Assembly (NCBI RefSeq): GCF_016908495.1
Contig: NZ_JAFBDZ010000001.1
Coordinates: 992,001-1,056,000 of the forward strand
DNA: 64,000 nucleotides
From: Rossellomorea pakistanensis
GTDB taxonomy: Bacteria; Bacillota; Bacilli; Bacillales; Bacillaceae_B
Direction: 5' to 3'
Positions 56,617-64,000 of the stretch are shown here, in pieces. The notes under the pieces were generated by a model. The model worked only from the letters and a program-made list of their open reading frames with translations. It was not told the origin of the DNA and did no database searches. The position numbers and the translations under genes are program-made. Numbering within the stretch: position 1 is the first letter of the stretch; every line of letters starts with the position of its first letter.

Positions 56617-57762
56617 ATTACTTTTATCATTTTAATCGCAACTCTTATCGTTTGGATCGGAATCTCCGTTGATATATTTTTAGGGCTAAGAAGAATTCCC
56701 GATTTAAAATCATTTTCCCCTAATACAGAAGGTGAACTCGTTTCGATTATTGTCCCAGCCAAAAACGAAGAGCACAGTATCCGTGAAAGTATCCAAACTC
56801 AAATTTCACAAAGCTATCAAAATGTAGAGTGGATTCTTGTCAATGATCGCTCCACAGATCAGACGGGGAAAATCATGGATAATTTACTTGAAGTAGACTC
56901 ACGAATTAAAGTCCTTCATATTGAATCTCTTCCATCTGGCTGGTTAGGAAAAAATCACGCACTTTATCAAGGAGCGATAGCAGCGAATGGTCAATTGCTT
57001 TTATTCACAGATGGTGATATCCGCTTTCATAAAGAAGTGATTGCTAGAGCCGTTACTGCTCTAAAAACAGAAAAGGTCTCCCATCTTACAATCACTCCAA
57101 CACTAGTAGCTAAAACTTTTTGGTTAAAAGCGTTTGTAGGGTTTTTCCTATTTGGATTCTCCTATTATAAGCGACCTTGGAAAGCAAATGATTCAGATTC
57201 TTCTATTGGAATCGGGATTGGGGCCTTCAACCTAATGACGCGAGATGCTTACGAAGAGATCGGTACGCATGAAAGCATTAAAAATCGCCCAGATGATGAT
57301 CTACAAATTGGCACTCTAATAAAAAAGCATGGTCTAGAACAACGAATCATTACAGGTCTCCCATATTTATCTGTCGAGTGGTATCAAAGTTTAAGGTCTG
57401 CTTTAATTGGTCTCGAGAAAAATACATTTGCGGGACTTCATTATAGGTTGACAATGGTGTTTGTCTCAGTAGTTGGCGTTTTTCTTTCACAGGTTTACCC
57501 CTTTCTGACTCTTTTTAATGTAGACAAGTTTATTTTTTTCCTAAGTGTCTTGAATGTTCTTTTCATTGCCTTTAATTTTGTGGCAGTCACAAGAAAAATG
57601 ACGAACTTCTCACCCTATTTCTTTTTTGTCCTTCCAATCACTGCCGTACTCTTTATTTATTCAATCATTCGAGCCACAATATTAACCTTCATTAGAGGCG
57701 GTGTTATCTGGAGAGGAACGAAATACTCCCTTCATGACTTAAGAAGACAGAATGGAGAGTAA
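56617..57762 (+). CDS. Membrane glycosyltransferase family 2, apparent ATT/ATC start
   Basis: About 381 residues if initiated at ATT 56617 (or ATC 56614). There is no in-frame ATG, GTG or TTG before 56875, yet the frame upstream encodes a membrane helix (FIILIATLIVWIGISVDIF) and the essential GT2 segment SIIVPAKNEE...WILVNDRSTDQT. A good GGAGGG lies 6-9 bases before ATC/ATT. Later motifs: LFTDGDIRF, RPDDDLQIG, and three C-terminal helices. It resembles hopanoid/carotenoid-type glycosyltransferases. It follows proC by about 20 bases and is probably cotranscribed. Either a rare start codon is used or the start was lost by mutation or sequence error. Confidence 0.8.
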   Translation: MTFIILIATLIVWIGISVDIFLGLRRIPDLKSFSPNTEGELVSIIVPAKNEEHSIRESIQTQISQSYQNVEWILVNDRSTDQTGKIMDNLLEVDSRIKVLHIESLPSGWLGKNHALYQGAIAANGQLLLFTDGDIRFHKEVIARAVTALKTEKVSHLTITPTLVAKTFWLKAFVGFFLFGFSYYKRPWKANDSDSSIGIGIGAFNLMTRDAYEEIGTHESIKNRPDDDLQIGTLIKKHGLEQRIITGLPYLSVEWYQSLRSALIGLEKNTFAGLHYRLTMVFVSVVGVFLSQVYPFLTLFNVDKFIFFLSVLNVLFIAFNFVAVTRKMTNFSPYFFFVLPITAVLFIYSIIRATILTFIRGGVIWRGTKYSLHDLRRQNGE

Positions 57763-57847
57763 AAGCAGATTATTTCCTCCTTTTCTTTCTTCTTGCTATA
57801 ATATGATTGTTATTTAGGGAATCGAAATATAAGGAGAGATGATATCA

Positions 57848-58867
57848 TTGACTAGAAAGCTTTTTGAACCATATAAGTTAAAAAATATAACGCTCAAAAA
57901 TCGAATTGTCATGGCTCCAATGTGCATGTATTCAAGTCATAATGAAGATGGGAAAGTTGAAAATTGGCATAAAACGCACTATACAAGCAGAGCTGTTGGC
58001 GGCGTAGGATTAATTATTCAAGAAGCAACATCTGTTACCCCTCAAGGACGAATTTCTCCTCAGGATCTCGGGATCTGGAGTGATGATCATATTGAAGGGC
58101 TATCAGAGCTCGTCAGCCTTATAAAAGAACAAGGTGCTGTAACCGGAATCCAATTAGCGCACGCTGGAAGAAAAGCAGTACTTGAAGGTGAAATCCTTGC
58201 CCCATCTGCCATTCCTTTTAATGATAAAATGAAGACTCCAAAGGAAATGTCTTTGACCGATATAAAAGAAACCATTCAAGCATTCAAGGATGGTGCCATC
58301 AGGGCAAAAAAAGCTGGCTTTGATGTGATTGAAATTCATGGAGCTCACGGCTATCTCATAAACGAATTTTTATCTCCTTTATCCAACAAAAGAAGTGATG
58401 AATATGGCGGTTCCGCTCAAAATCGCTATCGTTTCTTAAAGGAAATTATTGATGAAATAAATACCGTTTGGGATGGTCCACTACTTGTTCGTGTTTCAGC
58501 AAAAGACTATCAGGATGATGGTTTAGATATTGGCGATTACATTGAAATGAGCAAATGGATGAAAGCACAAGGTGTAGATCTCATTGATGTAAGCTCTGGT
58601 GCCGTAGTTCCTGCTCAAATCCCTGTTTATCCTGGATATCAAGTTAAATTAGCGGAAGAAGTCAAACACGGTGCAGACATTCCGACAGGAGCTGTAGGAC
58701 TCATCACTACTGGCATTCAAGCGGAAGAAATTTTACAGAATGAACGAGCAGACTTAATATTATTGGCTAGAGAGCTGCTCAGAGATCCATATTGGCCAAG
58801 AACGGCAGCCAAAGAGCTTCAGACTGAGCTTGAGTCCCCTAAGCAGTATTCTAGGGCTTGGAATTGA
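57848..58867 (+). CDS. namA: NADPH dehydrogenase, Old Yellow Enzyme family
   Basis: 339 residues starting at TTG 57848, which gives MTRKLFEPY, matching MARKLFTP of B. subtilis YqjM (338 residues); the in-frame ATG nine bases earlier is too close to AAGGAGAG. FMN-site motifs: [10 protein letters not shown] with the YqjM-type Cys, [41 protein letters not shown] and [13 protein letters not shown]. It reduces activated C=C bonds and nitro compounds using NADPH. Confidence 0.93.
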   Translation: MTRKLFEPYKLKNITLKNRIVMAPMCMYSSHNEDGKVENWHKTHYTSRAVGGVGLIIQEATSVTPQGRISPQDLGIWSDDHIEGLSELVSLIKEQGAVTGIQLAHAGRKAVLEGEILAPSAIPFNDKMKTPKEMSLTDIKETIQAFKDGAIRAKKAGFDVIEIHGAHGYLINEFLSPLSNKRSDEYGGSAQNRYRFLKEIIDEINTVWDGPLLVRVSAKDYQDDGLDIGDYIEMSKWMKAQGVDLIDVSSGAVVPAQIPVYPGYQVKLAEEVKHGADIPTGAVGLITTGIQAEEILQNERADLILLARELLRDPYWPRTAAKELQTELESPKQYSRAWN

Positions 58868-58889
58868 ATTTCTCCATTTTCCTTACTAT

Positions 58890-58930
58890 AAAAGCCGTGT
58901 GATTTCAGCTAGGAGATCACACGGCTTTTT
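58890..58930 (+). terminator. Terminator after namA
   Basis: AAAGCCGTGTGATT and GATCACACGGCTTT form a long stem with a T run on the plus strand and A run on the other side, so it can serve both convergent genes. Confidence 0.85.
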
Positions 58931-58960
58931 AATTATGATATAAATAAAGATTGTTCCCAA

Positions 58961-59500
58961 TCAACTCCAGGTTCTTTCAATTGTTGTTTCTTCTTCACCA
59001 ATTTCAATCCGATAGACATCTGGATTTGAAAGGGCGAATAATTCCTCGAAACCAGATTTTTTATCAAAGTAATGTAGTAATAAGGTAGATAAATTCCCGT
59101 GACTAACTAAAATAATTTTTTCGTGGGGATCTCTCAATATCTTTTCCACCATTTCAGCCGCTCGTTTGTACCCTTGCCGATTCGATTCTCCACCAGGAAA
59201 CTCCAAGTCCCAATCATCAAAGCTATCCTTTAATTTATCCTTCCAATCAGAATAGCTTTCACTACTTAATACTCTCTCACCAAGGCGTTCATCTTCAATT
59301 ATCGGAATTCCTTTGTGTTCAGAAAGAGGGTTGATTGTGTCTATTGCTCGAGTAAAGGGACTTGAATAAATTACATCAATCTCATCTTCATGAAAGAGGT
59401 CAACAAGCTTTCTCGCTTGCTCGTGTCCCTCCTTCGTTAATACAGCAGAAAATTCTTGGCCGGTTGCTTTTGCATGCCTAATCAGATAAATCGTCTTCAT
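58961..59500 (-). CDS. Histidine phosphatase (phosphoglycerate mutase-like)
   Basis: 179 residues. Catalytic RHA motif in YLIRHAKATG, second conserved Arg in SSPFTRAIDTI, and the late His in ILVSHGNLSTLLL. ATG at 59500 is selected by GGGAGAG 7 bases upstream. It lies 13 bases after rnz and is likely cotranscribed with it. This gene is not part of the B. subtilis yqj order as I recall it. Substrate unknown. Confidence 0.87.
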   Translation of the reverse strand: MKTIYLIRHAKATGQEFSAVLTKEGHEQARKLVDLFHEDEIDVIYSSPFTRAIDTINPLSEHKGIPIIEDERLGERVLSSESYSDWKDKLKDSFDDWDLEFPGGESNRQGYKRAAEMVEKILRDPHEKIILVSHGNLSTLLLHYFDKKSGFEELFALSNPDVYRIEIGEEETTIERTWS

Positions 59501-59513
59501 CGTCTCTCTCCCA

Positions 59514-60437
59514 TTATTCAACTATTTCTAATTCAAGAAAATCTTCAGCGATTGTGCTATTAGGAAAAATCTCTTTCGCTTCTTTTTCTAATTCTGCCCA
59601 CTCTTCTTTAGAAAAACGGGAGCTTATATGTGTAAGACAAAGCGTTTTTGCATCTGCTAAAAGCGCCGTATTGGCTGCCTGGTTAGTTGTGGAGTGAAAA
59701 TACTGATTGGCCATTTCTTCTTGTCCCCTATTAAATGTTGATTCATGAATGAGTAAATGGGCTTTTTTTGATAAATCGATGGCTTTTTGACATGGTCGTG
59801 TATCACCTAAGATGGTAACTACTCTTCCAGGTTTTTTAGGCCCTAAATAATGTTTCCCATCCACGATTCTCCCATCATTTAAATGAACCATTTTACCTGC
59901 CTTTAAATCTTTGTAAATAGGCCCAGGAGGAATTCCATCCGCTTTTAACTTATCGGATAATAGTTCTCCTTGCTTATCTTTCTCGATAACCCGATACCCA
60001 TAGGAAGATACGGCATGGTCTAATAAACCAGCCATTACCATAAAGGTATCATCCTCAAAGATCATGCCATCTGATTCGATTTCAACAATTTTCAATGGGT
60101 AAAGAAGATGGGTTTCACTTACCCTTAACGAGACTTCAATAAATTCACGGATTCCTTTTGGACCATATACCGTTAATTCATCCTTCCCCCCTTGAAAAGA
60201 GCGGCTACCGAGTAATCCAGGAAGTCCATAAAGATGATCCCCATGTAAATGGGTAATAAATATTTTTTCAATCCGTCTGGGCTTTAATGATGTATGTAAA
60301 ATTTGGTGCTGTGTGGCTTCTCCGCAATCAAAAAGCCAAACAGCTCCTCTTTCTTCTAACAGCTTTACTGCGATTGACGTTACATTTCTTAATTTCGCAG
60401 GTATTCCTGCACCTGTTCCTAAGAATAAGACTTGCAA
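59514..60437 (-). CDS. rnz: Ribonuclease Z
   Basis: 307 residues starting at TTG 60437 ([19 protein letters not shown]), the same length and start pattern as B. subtilis RNase Z; an earlier in-frame TTG directly abuts the GAGGAG site. Zinc motif THLHGDH, plus [29 protein letters not shown] and HESTF. It performs tRNA 3'-end maturation as a dimer. Confidence 0.95.
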   Translation of the reverse strand: MQVLFLGTGAGIPAKLRNVTSIAVKLLEERGAVWLFDCGEATQHQILHTSLKPRRIEKIFITHLHGDHLYGLPGLLGSRSFQGGKDELTVYGPKGIREFIEVSLRVSETHLLYPLKIVEIESDGMIFEDDTFMVMAGLLDHAVSSYGYRVIEKDKQGELLSDKLKADGIPPGPIYKDLKAGKMVHLNDGRIVDGKHYLGPKKPGRVVTILGDTRPCQKAIDLSKKAHLLIHESTFNRGQEEMANQYFHSTTNQAANTALLADAKTLCLTHISSRFSKEEWAELEKEAKEIFPNSTIAEDFLELEIVE

Positions 60438-60875
60438 TGTATTCAACTCCTCATGATCTTCCCCTACATATTAGCACAAACATTATGGCTCTTGCTTCTT
60501 CTATACTTCCTGAAGGCTAATTTTCTTAAGATTTTCTTTTCGATAACAGAACATATAAATAGTAAGGTCCGAAAATGATAACGAAACCATTTATAACTAT
60601 TATCGGATTAATGGAGAATGGTAAATTATTTTATGATTATATTTCATAAAGTACACAATTGTCACTTTGAGTCACAATTTATTAATAGTACATACTATTA
60701 GCGTTTTTATTTGCAAAACATTTGATTATTGCGGCTAGAAACTATAAAATTAAATACTTGTATAGGGCTTTTTTTATGCCTATAGTAAAGGAAGAATGAT
60801 CGTTTTAGTAACTGCTCAGGTCATATAATCTATCTTAATGAACAATTGTTTATTCTGAAAAGTGAGGTTCTATTT
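60438..60875. other. Divergent promoter region between rnz and zwf
   Basis: About 440 AT-rich bases with no ORF that I can support. It should contain promoters for both genes. A weak TATAGGGC/GCCTATA inverted repeat lies near 60760-60785, without an obvious partner feature. Confidence 0.45.
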
Positions 60876-62369
60876 GTGAAACAGACGGATACACCATCAA
60901 CACTATTAATGATATTTGGTGCAACAGGTGATTTAGCGAAAAGAAAGCTCTATCCATCGCTTTTTCATTTATTTAATAAAGGAAAAATTTCAAAAGACTT
61001 CGCCGTGATAGGTGTCGCCAGAAGAGAATGGACAGAAGAACAATTTAAAAAACACGTCGAAGATTCTGTACTCACATCCATAGGGACTAAAGAAAACATC
61101 GATGAATTTATTTCACATTTTTATTATCAATCACATGATGTCTCTGACTCAGAATCTTACATAACCCTAAAGAATTTAGCTGATTCTCTTGATAATAAAT
61201 ACAATCTTCATGGGAACCGGATTTTTTATTTAGCCATGGCTCCTGAGTTTTTCGGGACGATTACGGACCATTTGAAATCAGATGGATTAACCGATACGCA
61301 AGGGTTTCACCGTCTCGTTATTGAAAAACCGTTTGGACATGACCTCCCTTCTGCCGAACAATTAAATAACCAAATTCGTGAATCATTTACCGAAGATCAG
61401 ATCTACCGTATCGATCATTATCTTGGCAAGGAAATGGTACAGAATATTGAAGTAATCCGTTTTGCCAATGCTCTTTTCGAGCCATTATGGAACAGCCGGT
61501 ACATCTCAAATATTCAAGTGACATCGAGTGAAGAACTAGGTGTTGAAGAACGCGGTCGTTATTATGAGAAGAGCGGTGCCCTAAGAGATATGGTACAAAA
61601 CCATATGCTTCAAATGGTTGCTTTACTCGCGATGGAGCCACCAATCAAATTAACAACGGAAGAAATTCGGGGCGAAAAGGTAAAGGTCCTTCGGGCACTG
61701 CGTCCTTTGAAGGATGATGAAGTAAAAGATTATTTTGTTCGAGGACAGTATGGACCTAATGAAACAGGTGGGCGAGGTTATCGTCAAGAACCAAATGTTG
61801 ATCCAAATTCAAATACGGAAACCTATGTTGCCGGTAAATTGATGATTGATAATTTCCGCTGGGCTGGTGTTCCGATCTACATCCGAACTGGGAAACGCAT
61901 GGAGACGAAATCCACGAAGATCGTGATTCAATTTAAAGATATACCAATGAATCTTTATTACAATCGAGACAAGCCACTCGCTCCAAACTTATTAGTCATT
62001 CATATTCAGCCTGATGAAGGTATTACCCTTCACTTAAATGCCAAAAAATCAGGACAGAATGTAGAAACGACACCAGTGAAGCTGAATTTCTCGAATAATA
62101 GTGTAGATGGCATGAATACACCAGAAGCATATGAAAAGTTATTGCATGATTGTATGCGTGGAGATGCTACCAACTTTACCCATTGGGATGACGTTAAGCT
62201 TTCATGGGCATATGTTGATAAAATATCTGAGGTTTGGGAAACGACAAAAGAAACAGAATTCCCTAACTATTGTGCAGGTACAGCAGGACCGAAAGCGGCA
62301 GATGAATTACTAGAGAAAGACGGATTTTATTGGTGGCCAATTGATAATTTAGATGTAGACAATTGTTAA
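60876..62369 (+). CDS. zwf: Glucose-6-phosphate 1-dehydrogenase
   Basis: 497 residues. GTG start at 60876, 8 bases after GTGAGG; the open frame extends ten codons upstream. NADP-binding IFGATGDLAKRKLYPS, EKPFGHDL, and the active-site RIDHYLGKEMVQN with catalytic His/Lys. First enzyme of the oxidative pentose phosphate pathway. The product feeds the 6-phosphogluconate dehydrogenase encoded convergently at 63.1 kb. Confidence 0.96.
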   Translation: MKQTDTPSTLLMIFGATGDLAKRKLYPSLFHLFNKGKISKDFAVIGVARREWTEEQFKKHVEDSVLTSIGTKENIDEFISHFYYQSHDVSDSESYITLKNLADSLDNKYNLHGNRIFYLAMAPEFFGTITDHLKSDGLTDTQGFHRLVIEKPFGHDLPSAEQLNNQIRESFTEDQIYRIDHYLGKEMVQNIEVIRFANALFEPLWNSRYISNIQVTSSEELGVEERGRYYEKSGALRDMVQNHMLQMVALLAMEPPIKLTTEEIRGEKVKVLRALRPLKDDEVKDYFVRGQYGPNETGGRGYRQEPNVDPNSNTETYVAGKLMIDNFRWAGVPIYIRTGKRMETKSTKIVIQFKDIPMNLYYNRDKPLAPNLLVIHIQPDEGITLHLNAKKSGQNVETTPVKLNFSNNSVDGMNTPEAYEKLLHDCMRGDATNFTHWDDVKLSWAYVDKISEVWETTKETEFPNYCAGTAGPKAADELLEKDGFYWWPIDNLDVDNC

Positions 62370-62398
62370 CCTAAAATACTAGAAAGGCTGTGAATTTT

Positions 62399-63019
62399 AT
62401 GAAAATGTACGATATTACCGCTCCGATCTTTAACGGAATGCCTGTTTACAAAAATAAACCAGAAAAACAACCATCCATTGACACAAATACGAATGGCCAT
62501 GTAACCGAATCAAGAATTTCTCTTGATGTTCACACAGGAACGCATGTAGACGCACCCCTTCATATGATCAATGATGGAGAAACGATTGAAACGATTGCGA
62601 TTGAGGAACTTGTTCGTACAGTGAAGGTTTTAGACCTATCCACTGTTAATGGAAAAATAACAATGGCTGATATCGAGGGATTTGATATCCAAAAAGACGA
62701 CTTCCTCCTTTTAAAAACAAAGAATTCTTGGGATACAGAATTTAATTTTGAATTCATATATGTTGCAGAAGATGCTGCAGGCTATTTAGCTGATAAAGGA
62801 ATCAAAGGGGTAGGGATTGATGCCCTTGGAATTGAAAGAGCTCAAGAAGGTCACCCTACACACCGTACCCTAATGGGAAATGGCGTTATTATTATGGAAG
62901 GTCTTCAGTTGAAAGATATTAAAGAAGGCGAATACTTCATGGTCGCGGCTCCATTGAAAATTCAAAACACGGATGCTTCTCCTGCGAGAGTACTGTTGTT
63001 TGATCAAAAATTAGTTTAA
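62399..63019 (+). CDS. Cyclase-family hydrolase (kynurenine formamidase-like)
   Basis: 206 residues. Metal-binding HTGTHVDAPLHM motif and preceding MYDITAPIFNGMPVYKNKP, followed by LLKTKNSW and GIDALGIE. The family includes KynB arylformamidases, isatin hydrolases and polyketide-associated cyclases. ATG at 62399 after AGAAAGG. It follows zwf by about 30 bases and may be cotranscribed. No kynurenine pathway genes are nearby, so the substrate is unknown. Confidence 0.87.
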   Translation: MKMYDITAPIFNGMPVYKNKPEKQPSIDTNTNGHVTESRISLDVHTGTHVDAPLHMINDGETIETIAIEELVRTVKVLDLSTVNGKITMADIEGFDIQKDDFLLLKTKNSWDTEFNFEFIYVAEDAAGYLADKGIKGVGIDALGIERAQEGHPTHRTLMGNGVIIMEGLQLKDIKEGEYFMVAAPLKIQNTDASPARVLLFDQKLV

Positions 63020-63026
63020 TAGGAAA

Positions 63027-63090
63027 TGCGGAAGCGTCTTGAACAGATCACGCCTTTTTACTCGAGGAGCTAGACGCTGAAGCTGGAAAC
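63027..63090. repeat. Possible intergenic repeat fragment
   Basis: GCGGAAGCGTCTTGAACAG and GGAGCTAGACGCTGAAGC resemble a short GC-rich repeat I recall from many Bacillus genomes. Only one copy is present here, so the call rests on memory. Confidence 0.4.
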
Positions 63091-63093
63091 AAT

Positions 63094-63137
63094 AATTCAA
63101 AAAAGCCATGCGATTTATCGCATGGCTTTTTTGAATT
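63094..63137. terminator. Bidirectional terminator between cyclase gene and gndA
   Basis: Perfect 19-base arms with GCCATGCG and CGCATGGC at the loop (ATTTAT), and A6/T6 tracts built into the stem, so a T run follows on both strands. It is placed between convergent genes. Confidence 0.9.
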
Positions 63138-63140
63138 CAA

Positions 63141-64000
63141 TTATGATAACCACTCCGTATGGAATGTTCCTTCTTTATCTGTACGTTGATAAGTATGGGC
63201 ACCAAAATAATCACGCTGAGCTTGAATTAAATTCGCTGGAAGTGTTTCTGTACGATAACTATCATAGTAAGATAGAGCAGCAGAGAATCCTGGTACAGGA
63301 ATTCCGTTTTGCACAGCGGCACTAATGACATCTCTTAGTGCATATTGGTAGCTCTCAACGATTTCTTTGAAGTATTCATCTAACAATAAATTTCTAAGTT
63401 CTGGTTCACGGTCATATGCCTCTTTAATTTTTTGTAAGAATTGAGCACGGATGATACAGCCACCACGGAAAATCATCGCAATTTCCCCATAGCTTAAATC
63501 CCAACCGTATTCTTCTGAAGCGGAACGCATTTGAGCAAAACCTTGTGCATAGGAACAAATTTTACTCATGTAAAGTGCTTTTCGGATCGACTCAACAAAT
63601 GCTTCTTTATCACCTTCAAATGGTTTTGTTTCTGGTCCATTGAGGATTTTGCTTGCTTTCACACGTTCATCCTTGATAGCTGAAATAAAACGAGCAAACA
63701 CAGATTCAGTGATAATAGGTAATGAAACCCCTAGGTCCAGTGCACTTTGGCTCGTCCATTTCCCTGTACCCTTTTGACCTGCTTTATCGAGGATCACATC
63801 AACCATAGGTTTACCTGTTTCATCATCTTTTTTCGTGAAAATATCTGCGGTAATTTCAATAAGATAACTATCTAATTCTCCCTTATTCCAATCCGCAAAT
63901 ACTTCATGAAGCTCTTCTGCACTTAATCCTAATACATTTTTCATAAGGAAATAGGATTCTGCAATTAACTGCATGTCTCCATATTCAATTCCATTATGGA
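63141..64000 (-). CDS. gndA: 6-phosphogluconate dehydrogenase, C-terminal part
   Basis: Partial: the frame remains open to the right edge, where [11 protein letters not shown], a conserved internal motif, can be read. The Met in that motif is therefore not the start. The visible part is the helical domain, with [28 protein letters not shown] (substrate and catalytic Lys region), [10 protein letters not shown] and the C-terminal [16 protein letters not shown]. It converts 6-phosphogluconate to ribulose-5-phosphate with NADP or NAD. Confidence 0.95.
   Translation of the reverse strand, partial: HNGIEYGDMQLIAESYFLMKNVLGLSAEELHEVFADWNKGELDSYLIEITADIFTKKDDETGKPMVDVILDKAGQKGTGKWTSQSALDLGVSLPIITESVFARFISAIKDERVKASKILNGPETKPFEGDKEAFVESIRKALYMSKICSYAQGFAQMRSASEEYGWDLSYGEIAMIFRGGCIIRAQFLQKIKEAYDREPELRNLLLDEYFKEIVESYQYALRDVISAAVQNGIPVPGFSAALSYYDSYRTETLPANLIQAQRDYFGAHTYQRTDKEGTFHTEWLS

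Noticed and set aside
56875..57762. Glycosyltransferase starting at the first ATG (56875)
   Set aside because: It would remove the first membrane helix and the IVPAKNEE and NDRSTDQT segments needed for catalysis, and no ribosome-binding site precedes it.

Overview
The window comes from an AT-rich, endospore-forming Bacillaceae chromosome. Evidence for this is a SpoVB-type flippase, strong GGAGG ribosome-binding sites with frequent TTG/GTG starts, a T-box leader, an OhrA/OhrR pair, and a right-hand block (about 53.3-64 kb) whose genes match the Bacillus subtilis yqj region: yqjQ, yqjP, proC, namA, rnz, zwf and gnd. I saw no rRNA, tRNA, CRISPR array or complete insertion sequence.

Region 1 (1-21.5 kb, all on the minus strand, transcribed towards the left edge) is a hybrid NRPS/PKS operon. 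In transcription order it encodes a discrete malonyl-type acyltransferase, a KS-T-thioester reductase protein without its own AT, a GlcD-type FAD oxidase, a 4-hydroxymandelate synthase, a PLP aminotransferase, a type II thioesterase, an A-T loading NRPS carrying half a condensation domain, and a giant NRPS of at least three C-A-T modules that runs off the window. The oxidase, synthase and aminotransferase together form a 4-hydroxyphenylglycine (Hpg) pathway. I read the adenylation pocket residues by hand. The giant NRPS gives Thr (DFWNIGMVHK), an Hpg-like code (DILHLGSTFK, sharing D-I-H-L-G with the actinomycete Hpg code DIFHLGLLCK) and Asp/Asn (DLTKVGHVGK). The loading module reads DLFNNCLTYK, perhaps Ala or Gly. 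The operon therefore appears to make and use its own Hpg in a Bacillus-type host, with a ketosynthase step and reductive release. I know of no described Firmicutes product like this, and it is the main discovery candidate of the window.

Region 2 (21.5-26.5 kb) holds a long gap with a MITE-like element, two tiny ORFs, spoVB, the divergent ohrA/ohrR pair with two palindromic operators, and a coiled-coil hypothetical protein.

Region 3 (26.6-45.8 kb, minus strand) is a glycan-utilisation island: alpha-L-fucosidase, a clan GH-A glycosidase, a GH20-like hexosaminidase, a CUT1 ABC importer (binding protein and two permeases), a membrane-bound AraC regulator, a sugar isomerase-like protein, a YesL-type membrane protein and a secreted GH84 hexosaminidase. 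Two genes here are decayed: a Gfo/Idh/MocA oxidoreductase and an internally deleted lacZ. Two cre-like sites suggest carbon catabolite control.

Region 4 (46-53.3 kb) carries an orphan styrene/indole monooxygenase-like flavoprotein, rlmN, a BASS transporter overlapping a second GlcD-type oxidase (a paralogue of the one in the Hpg cassette), and a divergent ketopantoate-reductase-like gene.

Region 5 (53.3-64 kb) is the conserved yqj block. It includes a proline T-box ahead of proC, a glycosyltransferase that seems to start at ATT or ATC, and two inserted genes: a histidine phosphatase and a cyclase-family hydrolase. Five copies of a GGGGCTGTCC-type inverted-repeat element are scattered from 21.7 to 53.3 kb.
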